A stretch of 64,000 bases of DNA from Massilia norwichensis (GCF_024753245.1 NZ_JANUGX010000018.1:54179-118178); one strand, 5' to 3'. Positions 8,247 through 17,601 are shown, numbered from the stretch's first letter. Program-made: numbers and translations. Notes: generated by a model from the letters alone, not told the origin.

Positions 8247-9911
8247 TCAAGAGGCCAGCAGCTCGCGCGCGTGCTTGCGCGTGGTCTCGGTGATCTCGAT
8301 GCCGCCCAACATGCGCGCCACCTCTTCCACCCGCTCCTTCTTGTCCAGCACGTCGATGCGCGAAACCGTCTTGCCCTCGAAGGTCGTGCCCTTGGCCACC
8401 TGGAAGTGCTGGTTGGCCTGGCTCGCCACCTGCGGCAGGTGGGTCACGCACAGCACCTGGCGGCTCTGGCCGAGACGCTTGAGCAGGCGCCCCACCACTT
8501 CGGCGACGCCGCCGCCGATACCGGTATCGACCTCGTCGAAGATCAGGGTCGGCACCGTGGTCGCGTGCGAGGTAATCACGGAAATCGCCAGCGAGATGCG
8601 CGCCAGTTCGCCGCCCGACGCCACCTTCGCCATTGGACGCGGCGCTACCCCGGCGTGGCCGGCCACCAGGAACTCGACCTGCTCCATGCCGTACACCGCC
8701 GGCTCGCAAGGGTTCAGCGCGACGACGAAACGGCCGCCGCTCATCGACAGCTCCTGCATCGCTTCCGACACCTGCTCGCTCAGGCGCCTGGCGGCTTCCT
8801 GACGCGTGGCGGACAGCTTGGCCGCCGCTTCCAGGTAGGTGGCCTTCGCCTTTTCTTCCTGGCGGCGCAGGCCGTCGACATCGCTGGCGTTGGCCAGTTG
8901 CTGCAGCTTGGCTTTCAGGGTCGCGTGCTCGTCCGGCAGTTCCTCGGGCGTCACGCGGAATTTACGGGCGGTGCCGTGGATCGCGTCCATGCGCGCATCG
9001 ACCTGGGCCAGGCGCTCGGGATCGAGTTCGACCTTGTCGATGTAGTCGTTCAGCGCGTACACCGCTTCCTGCAGCTGGATGCGGGCCGGCTCCATGCAGT
9101 CGAGCACGTTCTGCAGGCCGGCATCGACGTCGACCAGCTTGGTCAGCTTCTGGTTCAGCGAGGACAACTGCGACAGGATCGGCTGCTCGGCCTCCGAGAT
9201 CGCGTTCAACGCCTCCTGCGCGCCTTCGAGCAGGCTGGCCGCATGCGACAGGCGGCTGTGCTCGTTGGTGATCTCGACCCACTCGCCCGGCTTCACGGCC
9301 AGTTTATCCAGCTCGCTCACCTGCCATTCGAGCCGCTCGCGCTCGAGCAGCACGTTCCTGGCATTGGTCTCGAATTCCTCGCGCTGGCGGGCCAGCGCGC
9401 GCCAGGCCTTGTAGCTGGTGGCGACCGCCTGCACCTGCAGCGTCGCGGCCGGATCGCGCACCGCGATCTGGTTGTCCAGCAGCGCGCGCTGGGCGTCCTG
9501 CTTGAGCAGCGACTGGTGCGCGTGCTGGCCGTGGATGTCGACCAGCATCTCGCCCAGTTCGCGCAACTGGCCGGCGGTGGCGGCGATGCCGTTGATGTAG
9601 GCTTTCGAGCGGCCGGCATTGTCGATCACCCGGCGCAGCAGCGCGCCGCCTTCTTCGACGGCGAATTCGTTCTGCTCGAGCCAGCTGCCGGCGGCCGGCG
9701 TGAGGGCGAAGTCGGCGCTGATGTCGGCCTTGGCCGCGCCTTCGCGCACCATGCTGGCTTCGCCGCGGCCGCCCAGCGCCAGCTGCAGCGCATCGATCAG
9801 GATCGACTTGCCGGCGCCGGTCTCTCCGGTGAAGACCGTGAAGCCATTCGAGAACTCGAGTTCGATCGTGTCGACGATGACGAAGTCACGGATGGTCAGT
9901 GTGCGCAACAT
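8247..9911 (-). CDS. recN: DNA repair protein RecN
   Basis: A 554-residue SMC-like ATPase that acts in recombinational repair of double-strand breaks. Walker A GETGAGKS (residues 29-36) and Walker B LIFDEVDTGIGGG (about 456) are split by a long coiled-coil region; the signature ASGGELARISLA precedes Walker B. It begins 31 bases after nadK, so the two form an operon. A LexA box at 10926-10945 before nadK would make it SOS-inducible, as is known for recN elsewhere. Confidence 0.96.
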   Translation of the reverse strand: MLRTLTIRDFVIVDTIELEFSNGFTVFTGETGAGKSILIDALQLALGGRGEASMVREGAAKADISADFALTPAAGSWLEQNEFAVEEGGALLRRVIDNAGRSKAYINGIAATAGQLRELGEMLVDIHGQHAHQSLLKQDAQRALLDNQIAVRDPAATLQVQAVATSYKAWRALARQREEFETNARNVLLERERLEWQVSELDKLAVKPGEWVEITNEHSRLSHAASLLEGAQEALNAISEAEQPILSQLSSLNQKLTKLVDVDAGLQNVLDCMEPARIQLQEAVYALNDYIDKVELDPERLAQVDARMDAIHGTARKFRVTPEELPDEHATLKAKLQQLANASDVDGLRRQEEKAKATYLEAAAKLSATRQEAARRLSEQVSEAMQELSMSGGRFVVALNPCEPAVYGMEQVEFLVAGHAGVAPRPMAKVASGGELARISLAISVITSHATTVPTLIFDEVDTGIGGGVAEVVGRLLKRLGQSRQVLCVTHLPQVASQANQHFQVAKGTTFEGKTVSRIDVLDKKERVEEVARMLGGIEITETTRKHARELLAS

Positions 9912-9942
9912 GAAAAAACAGGTCTCCTGAGGATCTTGTTGA

Positions 9943-10845
9943 TTATTTCAGCTTGCCGTCGCTGGACGGATACTCGTTCCAGTGCAGTTTTTCACGCAGG
10001 GTATGGTAATAGCTCCACCCCTCGGGATGCAGGAAGGTGATGGTGTTCGGCGAACGCGAAATCATGATCTGGTCGCCGTGCTGCAGGCTGGTAAAAGTCT
10101 GCATGTCGAAGTTCACGCTGATGTCGCGGCCATTCATGATCTCGACCACGATGTCGCTGGTGTCCGGCACCACGATCGGGCGGTTCGACAGCGCGTGCGG
10201 CGCGATCGGCACCAGCACGATGCCGGCCAGGGTCGGGTGCAGCAGCGGGCCGCCGGCCGACAGCGCGTACGCGGTCGAGCCGGTAGGCGTGGACACGATC
10301 AGGCCGTCCGAGCGCTGGTTGTACATGAAGGCGCCGTCCACCGTGACCTTCAGCTCGGCCATGCCGGCGCCCGAACCGCGCGCCACCACCACGTCGTTGA
10401 CCGCCACCGAGCAGTGGATCTCCTTGCCGTCGCGGACCAGGCGCGCTTCCAGCAGCGTGCGCTCCTCGGCCCGCGCCTTGCCGCTCAGGATCTCGGCCAG
10501 GGCCGGCAGCATGCGGTCGATCGGGATGTCGGTCATGAAGCCCAGGCGGCCCTGGTTGATGCCGATGAGCGGCACCTTGTAGCGGGCCAGCTGGCGCGCC
10601 ACGCCCAGCATGGTGCCGTCGCCACCCATCACGATCACGAGCTCGGCCAGCTCGCCGATCGCGTCGACGTCCATCGCATCCACGCCGGCCACTTGCACAT
10701 GGACGGCAGTTTCCTGCTCGAACACGACGCGGTAGCCGCCGACACGCAGGAAGTCGACGATGGCCTGCACCGGCTGGTCGATCCCGGCGGTGTTATGCCG
10801 CACGACCAGCGCGATGGTTTTTTGCGTTTCGGGCGTAGCGGGCAT
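9943..10845 (-). CDS. nadK: NAD kinase
   Basis: A 300-residue ATP-dependent NAD kinase that makes NADP. Motif GGDGTM (residues 74-79) binds the phosphates; NDVVVARGS and the C-terminal [16 protein letters not shown] complete the active site. I chose the ATG at 10845; an in-frame GTG at 10875 would add ten residues but lacks a ribosome site. It is the first gene of an operon with recN, so NADP supply is apparently placed under SOS control here. Confidence 0.95.
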   Translation of the reverse strand: MPATPETQKTIALVVRHNTAGIDQPVQAIVDFLRVGGYRVVFEQETAVHVQVAGVDAMDVDAIGELAELVIVMGGDGTMLGVARQLARYKVPLIGINQGRLGFMTDIPIDRMLPALAEILSGKARAEERTLLEARLVRDGKEIHCSVAVNDVVVARGSGAGMAELKVTVDGAFMYNQRSDGLIVSTPTGSTAYALSAGGPLLHPTLAGIVLVPIAPHALSNRPIVVPDTSDIVVEIMNGRDISVNFDMQTFTSLQHGDQIMISRSPNTITFLHPEGWSYYHTLREKLHWNEYPSSDGKLK

Positions 10846-10925
10846 AGGAATCTCGGCGGTAATGGAAAACGACACGGGGGAGATTAACCGATTCTCCCGG
10901 CTTCTGCCATCCGCCGCTCAGCAAT

Positions 10926-10945
10926 TACTGTACAAACGCACAGTA
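10926..10945 (-). promoter_or_regulatory. LexA (SOS) box before nadK-recN
   Basis: TACTGT-N8-ACAGTA with perfect CTGT/ACAG cores (10928-10931 and 10940-10943), the gammaproteobacterial/betaproteobacterial LexA consensus. It overlaps the -10 of the promoter at 10942-10970, where LexA would block RNA polymerase. Confidence 0.85.
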
Positions 10946-10970
10946 TATTTGGGCGGCGCAGATCCGGCAA
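10942..10970 (-). promoter_or_regulatory. Sigma-70 promoter of nadK-recN
   Basis: Minus-strand TTGCCG, 17 bases, TATACT. The -10 shares bases with the LexA box. Confidence 0.6.
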
Positions 10971-10983
10971 GATTCAAGGGAAC

Positions 10984-11955
10984 TTAATGCGCCGCCCCTA
11001 CTCCCACCGTGGCCGAGATGGCAACGGTCAGTGTCAGCACATGCAGGAACATCAGCACGATCCATCTTAGCGCCGTCAGCGTGCGCGAGCCGCCATACAC
11101 GCGCCGCATCGCGGTCGGCAGGTAGAACACCAGCCACAGGCCCAGCAGCTTGCCGACCAGAGGCACGCCCTCCGGGATCAGGATGAGCAGGGTCAGCATC
11201 AGGAAGGCGAAGGCATTCGTGTGCAGCGCGAACAGCAGGTGTTCGCCATAGCGCTTGCCGGTGCCCAGGTAGAGGATTTTCAGGTACAGGGCGAACAGCG
11301 GCATCATCGCGAACACCGCATAGGGCGCGGAGCCGAAGAAGACCTTTTTCAGCTCGGCGCCATCGTCATCGGCGGCGGCGCTGGCGATCTTTTCGAGCTT
11401 CTCGACGATGCCCGCATTGTCCTCGCCGAGGTCTTTCTTGATGTCCTGCAGGGTTTCGTCCTTGCGCAGCTCGGCGCGCACGTCGTCCGCCACCGGCGGA
11501 TCGTCGCTCTCGTTCTCGTCCGGCTGGGCGGCGGCGGCGCCGGGCGGATGCGCGGCGGGCGCCTTTTTCTTGTCATGCGAATCGGTCACGACCACCGGCA
11601 CGCCCTTCAGTTTGACGTTGCCGATATGGTGATCCTCACCCATGAACTTAAACACGGCAAAGAAGATCAGACTGAAGGTCAGGTAGACGCGCAGCGGTTC
11701 GATGTAGCGCACGCGGCGGCCCTGCAGGTATTCCAGGCTCAGCTGGCCGGGCTTGAGCAGCAGCAGCTTCATGGTCTGCAGCAGCTTGCCCTCCAGCGCC
11801 ACGTAATGGCCGATGAATTCGTGCAGGAATTCGCGCGTGCTGGGTGGATGCAGCACCGTCTCCTGGCCGCACTGGTGGCAGAAATTCCCGGACACGCTGG
11901 CCCCGCAGTTGGGGCAATCGCTGGCGGCATGGTGGAGGTCGACTTCAGAGTTCAC
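10984..11955 (-). CDS. DUF3667-type membrane protein with zinc-ribbon N-terminus
   Basis: A 323-residue protein with an N-terminal four-cysteine ribbon (CPNCGASVSGNFCHQCG), a conserved HEFIGHYVALEGKLLQTMKLLLLKPG segment, and about five membrane helices. This matches the DUF3667 family, function unknown. Between the first and second helices lies a long acidic, charged, predicted coiled insert (about residues 125-200, rich in Asp/Glu/Lys). I prefer the GTG at 11955, with AGGGA seven bases upstream, over a TTG nine codons earlier. It is a single gene, convergent with nothing obvious. Confidence 0.8.
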   Translation of the reverse strand: MNSEVDLHHAASDCPNCGASVSGNFCHQCGQETVLHPPSTREFLHEFIGHYVALEGKLLQTMKLLLLKPGQLSLEYLQGRRVRYIEPLRVYLTFSLIFFAVFKFMGEDHHIGNVKLKGVPVVVTDSHDKKKAPAAHPPGAAAAQPDENESDDPPVADDVRAELRKDETLQDIKKDLGEDNAGIVEKLEKIASAAADDDGAELKKVFFGSAPYAVFAMMPLFALYLKILYLGTGKRYGEHLLFALHTNAFAFLMLTLLILIPEGVPLVGKLLGLWLVFYLPTAMRRVYGGSRTLTALRWIVLMFLHVLTLTVAISATVGVGAAH

Positions 11956-12101
11956 GGCAATTCCCTGGCAAACAACACGCAAAATGGCATGTTAACCATT
12001 TAATTGCAAAAAAGCATCATCATGTTGAATTCAATTGCGCGACCTGCTTTCAAGCTGCGCGTTAGGCTTTAAGCAATTTGAGCATGTCACAGGAGAACGT
12101 C

Positions 12102-12425
12102 ATGGTAGAAGAAGCCAAGGACCGCGTCATCAACACCGACCGCAAGATCGAAGAACAAGACTACAAGCGCGAACCGCACGAGCGCGACGAATCGCCGGAC
12201 GGTCAGGGCATCAAGCCGCGCGGCATCATCGCCCAGGCCGCCGCCGACCTCGAGCAGGGCCTGGTCGATACCGAAAACTACGAAGGCCGCGGCACCCCGG
12301 GCGTCGAACAAGCTGTCGAACCAAAGCCGGACGCCACCGGCCAGGCCACGCCGCTGCCGGAACGTCACCGCGACATGCGCGACCACGATTCCGTCGTCCC
12401 GGTGGACGGCGGCAAGAATCGATGA
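12102..12425 (+). CDS. Hydrophilic, disordered small protein
   Basis: A 107-residue protein very rich in charged residues, Pro and Gly (begins [19 protein letters not shown]), without cysteine, signal peptide or membrane helix. It looks intrinsically disordered and resembles no family I recognise. The ATG at 12102 is set by AGGAG six bases upstream; two earlier in-frame starts lack one. Its TGA overlaps the ATG of the sorbosone-dehydrogenase-like gene (ATGA), so the two are translationally coupled. Confidence 0.7.
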   Translation: MVEEAKDRVINTDRKIEEQDYKREPHERDESPDGQGIKPRGIIAQAAADLEQGLVDTENYEGRGTPGVEQAVEPKPDATGQATPLPERHRDMRDHDSVVPVDGGKNR

Positions 12426-13750
12426 AGGCACGCACTCTGGCCGCAACCCTGCTGGGGGTTGCGAGCCTCGGCGCGTGTGCCCAGCAGGCAGTCTCGCAGC
12501 AGACCAGCGCCGGCGGCTATGCGCCCGGCTTCGGTCCCAATCCGAGCCTGCCCGCCCCCGAACATTCCCTGATCCCGACCGTCCACATTGCCAAGGCCGA
12601 GGGCTGGCCGCAGGGTGCGCGTCCGACGCCGGCCGCCGGCCTGGCGGTGACGGCCTACGCCAGCGGCCTCGATCACCCGCGCTGGCTCTACGTGCTGCCG
12701 AACGGCGACGTCCTGGTGGCCGAGAGCAACAAGCCCGGCAACGCACCGAAGGAATCGGGTGTGAAGGCCAAGGTGCAGGGCCTGGTCATGAAACGCGCCG
12801 GCGCCGGCGTCGAATCGCCCAACAAGATCATCCTGCTGCGCGGCCTGAAGGCAGATGGCTCGGCCGAGACCCGCTCGGTGTTTGCCGAGAACCTGAATTC
12901 GCCCTTCGGCATGACCCTGGTCGGCAACGACCTGTACGTCGCGAATGCCGATGCGCTGTGGCGCTTCCCGTACAAAACCGGCGAGACTGTCTTGTCCGGC
13001 AAGGGCACCAAAGTGATGGACCTGCCGGCCGGGATCAACCACCACTGGACCAAGAACGTGGCTGCGTCGCCGGACGGCAGGAAGCTCTACGTGACCGTCG
13101 GCTCGAACAGCAACGTCGCCGAGAACGGCATGGAAGCCGAGCAAGGCCGTGCCGCGATCTGGGAAGTCGACATCGCCAGTGGCAAGAGCCGCATCTTTGC
13201 TTCCGGCCTGCGCAACCCGAACGGTCTGGCCTTCCAGCCGCAAAGCAAGCTGCTGTGGGCCGCCGTCAACGAACGTGACGAGCTGGGCAACGACCTGGTG
13301 CCCGATTACATCACCTCGGTGAAGGACGGTGCCTTCTACGGCTGGCCCTACAGCTACTACGGCCAGCACGTCGACACCCGTGTGAAACCGCCACGGCCGG
13401 AGATGGTCGCAAAAGCGATCGCACCCGACTATGCGCTGGGCGCGCACACGGCTTCGCTGGGCCTGGCTTTCTACGACGCCAATCTGATGCCGCAATTCAG
13501 GAACGGCGCGCTGGTCGGCCAGCACGGCTCGTGGAACCGCAAGCCCTATTCCGGCTACAAGCTGATCTTCGTGCCTTTCGCCGACGGCAAGCCGAGCGGA
13601 CCGCCGCAGGATGTGCTGACCGGCTTCGTCAGCAAGGACGAGAAAGCTTATGGACGGCCGGTCGGGGTGGCGGTCGACAAACAGGGCGCGATTCTGCTGG
13701 CGGACGACGTCGGCAATACGGTGTGGCGGATCACTCCATCAACCAAATGA
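12422..13750 (+). CDS. Sorbosone/glucose-dehydrogenase-like beta-propeller lipoprotein
   Basis: A 442-residue secreted protein. The N-terminus is a lipoprotein signal with lipobox LGAC (Cys19), so it is probably anchored in a membrane facing the periplasm. The rest is a six-bladed propeller of the PQQ-dependent sugar/L-sorbosone dehydrogenase group: [51 protein letters not shown] in separate blades, [44 protein letters not shown]. Family members oxidise aldoses or sorbosone with PQQ; the true substrate is not predictable. It overlaps the preceding small gene by four bases. Confidence 0.85.
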   Translation: MKARTLAATLLGVASLGACAQQAVSQQTSAGGYAPGFGPNPSLPAPEHSLIPTVHIAKAEGWPQGARPTPAAGLAVTAYASGLDHPRWLYVLPNGDVLVAESNKPGNAPKESGVKAKVQGLVMKRAGAGVESPNKIILLRGLKADGSAETRSVFAENLNSPFGMTLVGNDLYVANADALWRFPYKTGETVLSGKGTKVMDLPAGINHHWTKNVAASPDGRKLYVTVGSNSNVAENGMEAEQGRAAIWEVDIASGKSRIFASGLRNPNGLAFQPQSKLLWAAVNERDELGNDLVPDYITSVKDGAFYGWPYSYYGQHVDTRVKPPRPEMVAKAIAPDYALGAHTASLGLAFYDANLMPQFRNGALVGQHGSWNRKPYSGYKLIFVPFADGKPSGPPQDVLTGFVSKDEKAYGRPVGVAVDKQGAILLADDVGNTVWRITPSTK

Positions 13751-13768
13751 GCAAAAGGAGATACTCAA

Positions 13769-14200
13769 ATGATTAAGCGTAAGGGCAGCGCCGTCTGGAG
13801 CGGCGGCTTAAAAGATGGCAAGGGCACGGTTTCCACCCAGAGCGGCGTGCTGAACCAGACCCAGTACGGCTTCAACACCCGCTTCGAAGACGGCGCCGGT
13901 ACCAATCCGGAAGAACTGATCGGCGCGGCGCATGCCGGCTGCTTCACGATGGCCCTGTCGGCCCAGCTGGGCGAAGCCGGCATGACGGCGCAAAAGCTGG
14001 AGACCACGGCCACGGTATCGCTGGACAAGGTCGAAGGCGGCTTCGCCATCAACACCATTCACCTGGATCTGGTCGCCACCATTCCGGGCGCCGACGAGCA
14101 GGCGTTCCAGGAAGCGGCGCGCAAGGCCAAGGAAGGCTGCCCGGTGTCGAAGCTGTTCAATGCGAACATCACGCTGGATGCCAAGTTGCAGCAGGCGTAA
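13769..14200 (+). CDS. OsmC-family peroxiredoxin
   Basis: A 143-residue OsmC/Ohr-type thiol peroxidase that reduces organic hydroperoxides. The catalytic cysteines are in AHAGCFTMAL and in the C-terminal AKEGCPVSKLF, as expected for OsmC. The ATG follows AAAGGAGATACTCAA, an excellent ribosome site. It lies 18 bases after the sorbosone-dehydrogenase-like gene and is probably in the same transcript. Confidence 0.93.
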   Translation: MIKRKGSAVWSGGLKDGKGTVSTQSGVLNQTQYGFNTRFEDGAGTNPEELIGAAHAGCFTMALSAQLGEAGMTAQKLETTATVSLDKVEGGFAINTIHLDLVATIPGADEQAFQEAARKAKEGCPVSKLFNANITLDAKLQQA

Positions 14201-14202
14201 TC

Positions 14203-14281
14203 CGTAGGGTGGGCTCGCCGAGCCCACGTAAGGCTTGCATATTGCCGGCGCATGCGTGGGCTCGGAGAGCCCACCCTACGT
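14203..14281. repeat. Family-A palindromic repeat, doublet (tails outward)
   Basis: CGTAGGGTGGGCTCGCCGAG-type and the mirror-image GCGTGGGC...GCCCACCCTACG (14203-14228 and 14254-14280), separated by about 25 bases. Each unit is itself a palindrome; here the TACG tails point outward, the opposite of 22279. Confidence 0.85.
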
Positions 14282-14352
14282 GAGCCTCGTCAGCAAAAAT
14301 TCGCCCGAGCGCATAAAATCCCCGCTTTCCAATCTGACTTACAGGAACAAGA

Positions 14353-14766
14353 ATGCGCATCCTGCACACCATGTTACGCGTCGGCGACCTGCAGCGCTCC
14401 ATCGACTTCTACACCAAGGTATTGGGCATGAAGCTGCTGCGCACCAGCGAAAACGCGGAGTACAAGTACACCCTGGCCTTCGTCGGCTACGGCAACAATC
14501 CGGACCACGCCGAGCTCGAGCTGACCTATAACTGGGGCACCGACAAGTACGAGATGGGCACCGCCTACGGTCACATCGCGATCTCGACCGAAAACATCTA
14601 CCAGACCTGCGACCAGGTGCGCGCGGCCGGCGGCAACATCACCCGCGAGCCGGGCCCGGTCAAGGGCGGCACCACCGTGATCGCCTTCATCACCGACCCG
14701 GACGGCTACAAGGTCGAGCTGATCGAACGTGCCGACAATGCCGGCGGCGGCGGCCTGAGCGATTAA
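14353..14766 (+). CDS. gloA: Lactoylglutathione lyase (glyoxalase I)
   Basis: A 137-residue metalloenzyme that converts the methylglyoxal-glutathione hemithioacetal to S-lactoylglutathione. It is a tandem beta-alpha-beta-beta-beta fold; metal ligands are His5 (RILHTMLRV), the Glu of [10 protein letters not shown], His of GHIAIST and Glu of YKVELIER. Length matches the short nickel-type bacterial enzyme. RBS is AGGAACAAG before ATG. The C-terminus is followed by the ribB riboswitch. Confidence 0.95.
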   Translation: MRILHTMLRVGDLQRSIDFYTKVLGMKLLRTSENAEYKYTLAFVGYGNNPDHAELELTYNWGTDKYEMGTAYGHIAISTENIYQTCDQVRAAGGNITREPGPVKGGTTVIAFITDPDGYKVELIERADNAGGGGLSD

Positions 14767-14800
14767 ACAGCGGCGGCCGGCAGCGATTCGCCGGTCCTGC

Positions 14801-14806
14801 TACAAT
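14801..14806 (+). promoter_or_regulatory. Possible -10 of the ribB leader
   Basis: TACAAT 35 bases before the FMN riboswitch begins. No good -35 at the expected spacing, so the assignment is tentative. Confidence 0.35.
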
Positions 14807-14840
14807 CTTCCTCGCTTGTTCCGACAAGCAAACCAAATAC

Positions 14841-14978
14841 GTCTTCGGGGCGGGGTGCGATTCCCCACCGGCGGTATGGCCATCACGGCCGAGCCCGCGA
14901 GCGCCTGCAGCACATGCTGCAGGGTCAGCAGATCTGGTGAGATGCCAGGGCCGACGGTATAGTCCGGATGAAAGAAGA
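14841..14978 (+). ncRNA. FMN riboswitch (RFN element)
   Basis: The classical RFN conserved segments appear in order: TCTTCGGGGCGGGGTG, GATTCCCCACCGGCGGTA, GAGCCCGCGAGCGC, TCAGCAGATCTGGTGAGA and GCCAGGGCCGACGGTATAGT followed by CCGGATGAAAGAAGA. A variable stem (CCTGCAGCACATGCTGCAGG) fills the P3-type insertion. It binds FMN and, in proteobacteria, usually represses by hiding the start region. It lies about 100 bases before ribB. Confidence 0.96.
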
Positions 14979-15077
14979 TGTGCGTCATCACGCGCCCTTG
15001 TGCCGACTCGGCATGGGCCGGCGTGTCGTTTCGCTTTGCCCTGATGCGTTCCTGTTAACTTTGCAAGGAGCGTCTCA

Positions 15078-15743
15078 ATGACCAGCACCACCATCAACAC
15101 CTTCACCCTTGAAAGCACCGACCTGGAAGGCCGCATCGCCGCCGCCCTCGAGGCCACGCGCGCCGGCATCCCGGTGATCCTGCTCGACGACTTCGACCGC
15201 GAGAACGAGGCCGACCTGATCGTCGCCGCCGAAAAGCTCACGGTCGAAACCATGGCCGTGATGATCCGCGAATGCAGCGGCATCGTCTGCCTGTGCCTGT
15301 CCGACAGCAAGGTCCGCGCACTCGAACTGCCGCCGATGGCACCGGAAAACGGCAGCCGCTACGGCACCCCGTTCACGGTCTCGATCGAGGCCCGCGAAGG
15401 CGTCACCACCGGTGTCTCGGCCCAGGACCGCGTGACCACGATCCGCGCCGCCATCGCAGCCGACGCCAAACCGGCCGACCTGGTGCGTCCGGGCCACGTG
15501 TTCCCGCTGCGCGCCAACCCGGCCGGGGTGCTGGGCCGCAAGGGCCACACCGAAGGCTCGGTCGACCTGGCCATCCTGGCCGGCCTGCAGCCGTCCGCCG
15601 TGCTGTGCGAACTGATGAACGAAGACGGCACCATGATGCGCGGCGAAGCCATCGAGCGCTTCGCCCGCGAGCGCGGTTACCCGATCCTGACGATTGCCGA
15701 GCTGATCGAGTGGCGCACGCAGCTGGAGCAGCAGGCGGCTTGA
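15078..15743 (+). CDS. ribB: 3,4-Dihydroxy-2-butanone-4-phosphate synthase
   Basis: A 221-residue enzyme making the four-carbon riboflavin precursor from ribulose 5-phosphate. The acidic metal-binding loop [12 protein letters not shown] (near residue 35), [10 protein letters not shown], the RAHVFPLR-like segment [27 protein letters not shown] and [13 protein letters not shown] are all diagnostic. There is no C-terminal GTP cyclohydrolase II domain, so this is the single-domain RibB. AAGGAG lies eight bases before the ATG. Control is by the FMN riboswitch upstream; a stand-alone ribB behind an RFN element is common in proteobacteria. Confidence 0.95.
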   Translation: MTSTTINTFTLESTDLEGRIAAALEATRAGIPVILLDDFDRENEADLIVAAEKLTVETMAVMIRECSGIVCLCLSDSKVRALELPPMAPENGSRYGTPFTVSIEAREGVTTGVSAQDRVTTIRAAIAADAKPADLVRPGHVFPLRANPAGVLGRKGHTEGSVDLAILAGLQPSAVLCELMNEDGTMMRGEAIERFARERGYPILTIAELIEWRTQLEQQAA

Positions 15744-15750
15744 CGCACCT

Positions 15751-15775
15751 GGATTCCCGCCTGCGCGGGAAGTCG
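15751..15775. repeat. Family-B repeat, single unit
   Basis: GGATTCCCGCCTGCGCGGGA followed by AGTCG: one copy of the second palindromic repeat family (ATTCCCGC...GCGGGAAT), directly after ribB. Other copies are at 27199, 50957 and 57504. Confidence 0.75.
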
Positions 15776-15802
15776 TTTCCGGCAGTGCCGGGAAGGACGA
15801 AT

Positions 15803-15829
15803 GAAAACGGCGCCAACGGCGCCGTTTTC
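15803..15829. terminator. Bidirectional terminator between ribB and tolC
   Basis: A 10-base perfect stem (GAAAACGGCG/CGCCGTTTTC) with a 7-base loop, with A on one side and T on the other, lying between two convergent genes. It can stop transcription on both strands. Confidence 0.8.
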
Positions 15830-15848
15830 ACGTCAGCGATAAAACCGA

Positions 15849-17210
15849 TTACGGCTGCTGCAGCAGCGCATTGATCGGCTGCAGGTCGTCCTCGCGCAGC
15901 GAACCGGCGGCCGCCTTCAGTTTCAGGCCGGCCAGGATGGTGTTGTAGCGCGCACGCGCCAGGTCGGTGCGGGTCTGGTACAGCTGGCGCTGGGCGTTCA
16001 GCACGTCGATGTTGATGCGCACGCCAACCTGGTAACCCAGCTTGTTCGATTCCAGCGCCGAGTTGCTCGACACCTCGGCCGCTTCCAGCGCCTTCACCTG
16101 GGCCAGGCCCGAGTTCACGCCGAGGAAGGACTGGCGCGCCAGCAGCGCGGCGTTGCGGCGGTTCGCCTCGAGGTCGTTGCGCGCCTTGTCTTCGAGGGCG
16201 ATCGACTCGCGCACGCGGCTGGTGACGGCAAAGCCGCTGAAGATCGGGATGTTGTAGGAGATCCCGATCGCGTTGTTGGTGCTGCGGCCCGACTGGCTGG
16301 TCTGGCCGCTGAGGCTCGTATGCTGCGAGCTCGCCACCAGGTCCAGGGTCGGCAGGTGGCCGGCGCGCTGCTTCGAGATCTCGCGCTTGGCCGACTCCAG
16401 CTGCAGCTGGGCCACCGACACGTTGTAGTTCTGGTTCTCGGCGGCCGAGACCCATTGGTCGACGTTGACCGGCTGCGGCGCGGTCAGGTTGACGCCGGTG
16501 CGCAGGGTCGCCAGCGCGGCCGGCGGGGTGCCGATGATGGCCTGCAGCGCGGTCTTCTTGGTTTCCAGGTCGTTGACCGCGGCGATTTCCTGCGAGATCA
16601 CCAGGTCGTAGGCGGCCTGGGCTTCGTGGGTATCGGTGATGGTCTGGGTGCCGACTTCGAAGTTGCGCTTGGCCGATGCCAGCTGTTCGGTCACGGCTTC
16701 CTTCTGGGCGCGGGTCGAGGCCAGCGTGTCCTGGGCCGCCAGCAGATCGAAGTAGGCCTGGGCCACGCGCACGATCAGGTCCTGCTGGGACTGGGCGAAC
16801 TGGGCTTCGGAGATCGCTTCCTGCAGCTTGCTCTGCTGGTAGGTTTCCCAGCGGTCCCAGCGGAACAGCGGCTGCGACAGCTGGACCGTGTACTGCTTCT
16901 GGGTCGCCATGGCCTGGCTACCGCTGACGAACTGGGTATTTCCGTCAGCGTCGGTAAACGGCGTGCCGGAATTCCATGGCGTGTTCTTGCCATCGGAACG
17001 GGTCACGCTACCCACCACGCCGACGGTCGGCAGCAACCCCGCACGCCCCTGGGGGACGCGTTCCCGCCCGACCAGGGCCGACGCGCGCGCGCTCGCATAG
17101 GTGGCGTCATTCGCCAGTGCCTGCTGGTACACCTGCAGCAGGTCGGCCGCCTGGGCGTTGAGCGAGAAGAACGCGCCGGCCAACAGCACGGCGATGAGGG
17201 GTTTCTGCAT
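15849..17210 (-). CDS. tolC: TolC-family outer membrane efflux protein
   Basis: A 453-residue outer-membrane channel of tripartite efflux and type I secretion systems. A Sec signal peptide (about residues 1-22, ending NAQA) precedes the two homologous halves of long alternating coiled helices (ADLLQVYQQALANDATYASARA in pieces; RAGLLPTVGVVGSVTR; YNVSVAQLQLESAKREIS; RAGHLPTLDLVASS). Two OEP domains are therefore present. I chose the ATG at 17210, preceded by GGAGA, over one seven codons upstream. It follows the rhodanese and pcm genes in the same direction. Confidence 0.93.
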   Translation of the reverse strand: MQKPLIAVLLAGAFFSLNAQAADLLQVYQQALANDATYASARASALVGRERVPQGRAGLLPTVGVVGSVTRSDGKNTPWNSGTPFTDADGNTQFVSGSQAMATQKQYTVQLSQPLFRWDRWETYQQSKLQEAISEAQFAQSQQDLIVRVAQAYFDLLAAQDTLASTRAQKEAVTEQLASAKRNFEVGTQTITDTHEAQAAYDLVISQEIAAVNDLETKKTALQAIIGTPPAALATLRTGVNLTAPQPVNVDQWVSAAENQNYNVSVAQLQLESAKREISKQRAGHLPTLDLVASSQHTSLSGQTSQSGRSTNNAIGISYNIPIFSGFAVTSRVRESIALEDKARNDLEANRRNAALLARQSFLGVNSGLAQVKALEAAEVSSNSALESNKLGYQVGVRINIDVLNAQRQLYQTRTDLARARYNTILAGLKLKAAAGSLREDDLQPINALLQQP

Positions 17211-17270
17211 TACTTTCTCCATCCGAATCATCAGTAGTCAAGGACACAGGTCCTGGCAAAACTCAGTACA

Positions 17271-17594
17271 TCAGTACTTGGGCATCGCCGGATCGACCTG
17301 TACGGCCCAGGCGTGTACGCCGCCTGTTAAATTGGTAATCTTTTCAAATCCGTTACGTTCCAGGAAAGCAGCCACCTGCATGCTGCGGGCGCCGTGATGG
17401 CACACGCAGACGATTTCCTGGTCATCGTCCAGCTCGCCGACGCGGATCGGGATCAGGTTCATCGGGATCTGCTTTGCGCCTTCGATATGGCAGGTCTCGA
17501 ATTCCCAGTTTTCCCGCACGTCGAGCAGCAGCGGTTTCGGTCGCGACGGGTCGGCCAGCCAGGCCGCCAGTTCCGGAGCGGTGATGTGTTGCAT
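17271..17594 (-). CDS. Rhodanese-like sulfurtransferase domain protein
   Basis: A single 107-residue rhodanese domain. The active-site loop is CHHGARS with the catalytic cysteine at its start, after VRENWEFETCHIEGA. The family transfers sulfane sulfur to thiols or cyanide; this small form has no assigned substrate. It lies between pcm (7 bases upstream) and tolC and is probably in the same operon; the order pcm-rhodanese-tolC is known in other Burkholderiales. Confidence 0.9.
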   Translation of the reverse strand: MQHITAPELAAWLADPSRPKPLLLDVRENWEFETCHIEGAKQIPMNLIPIRVGELDDDQEIVCVCHHGARSMQVAAFLERNGFEKITNLTGGVHAWAVQVDPAMPKY

Positions 17595-17601
17595 CGTCGT
17601 C

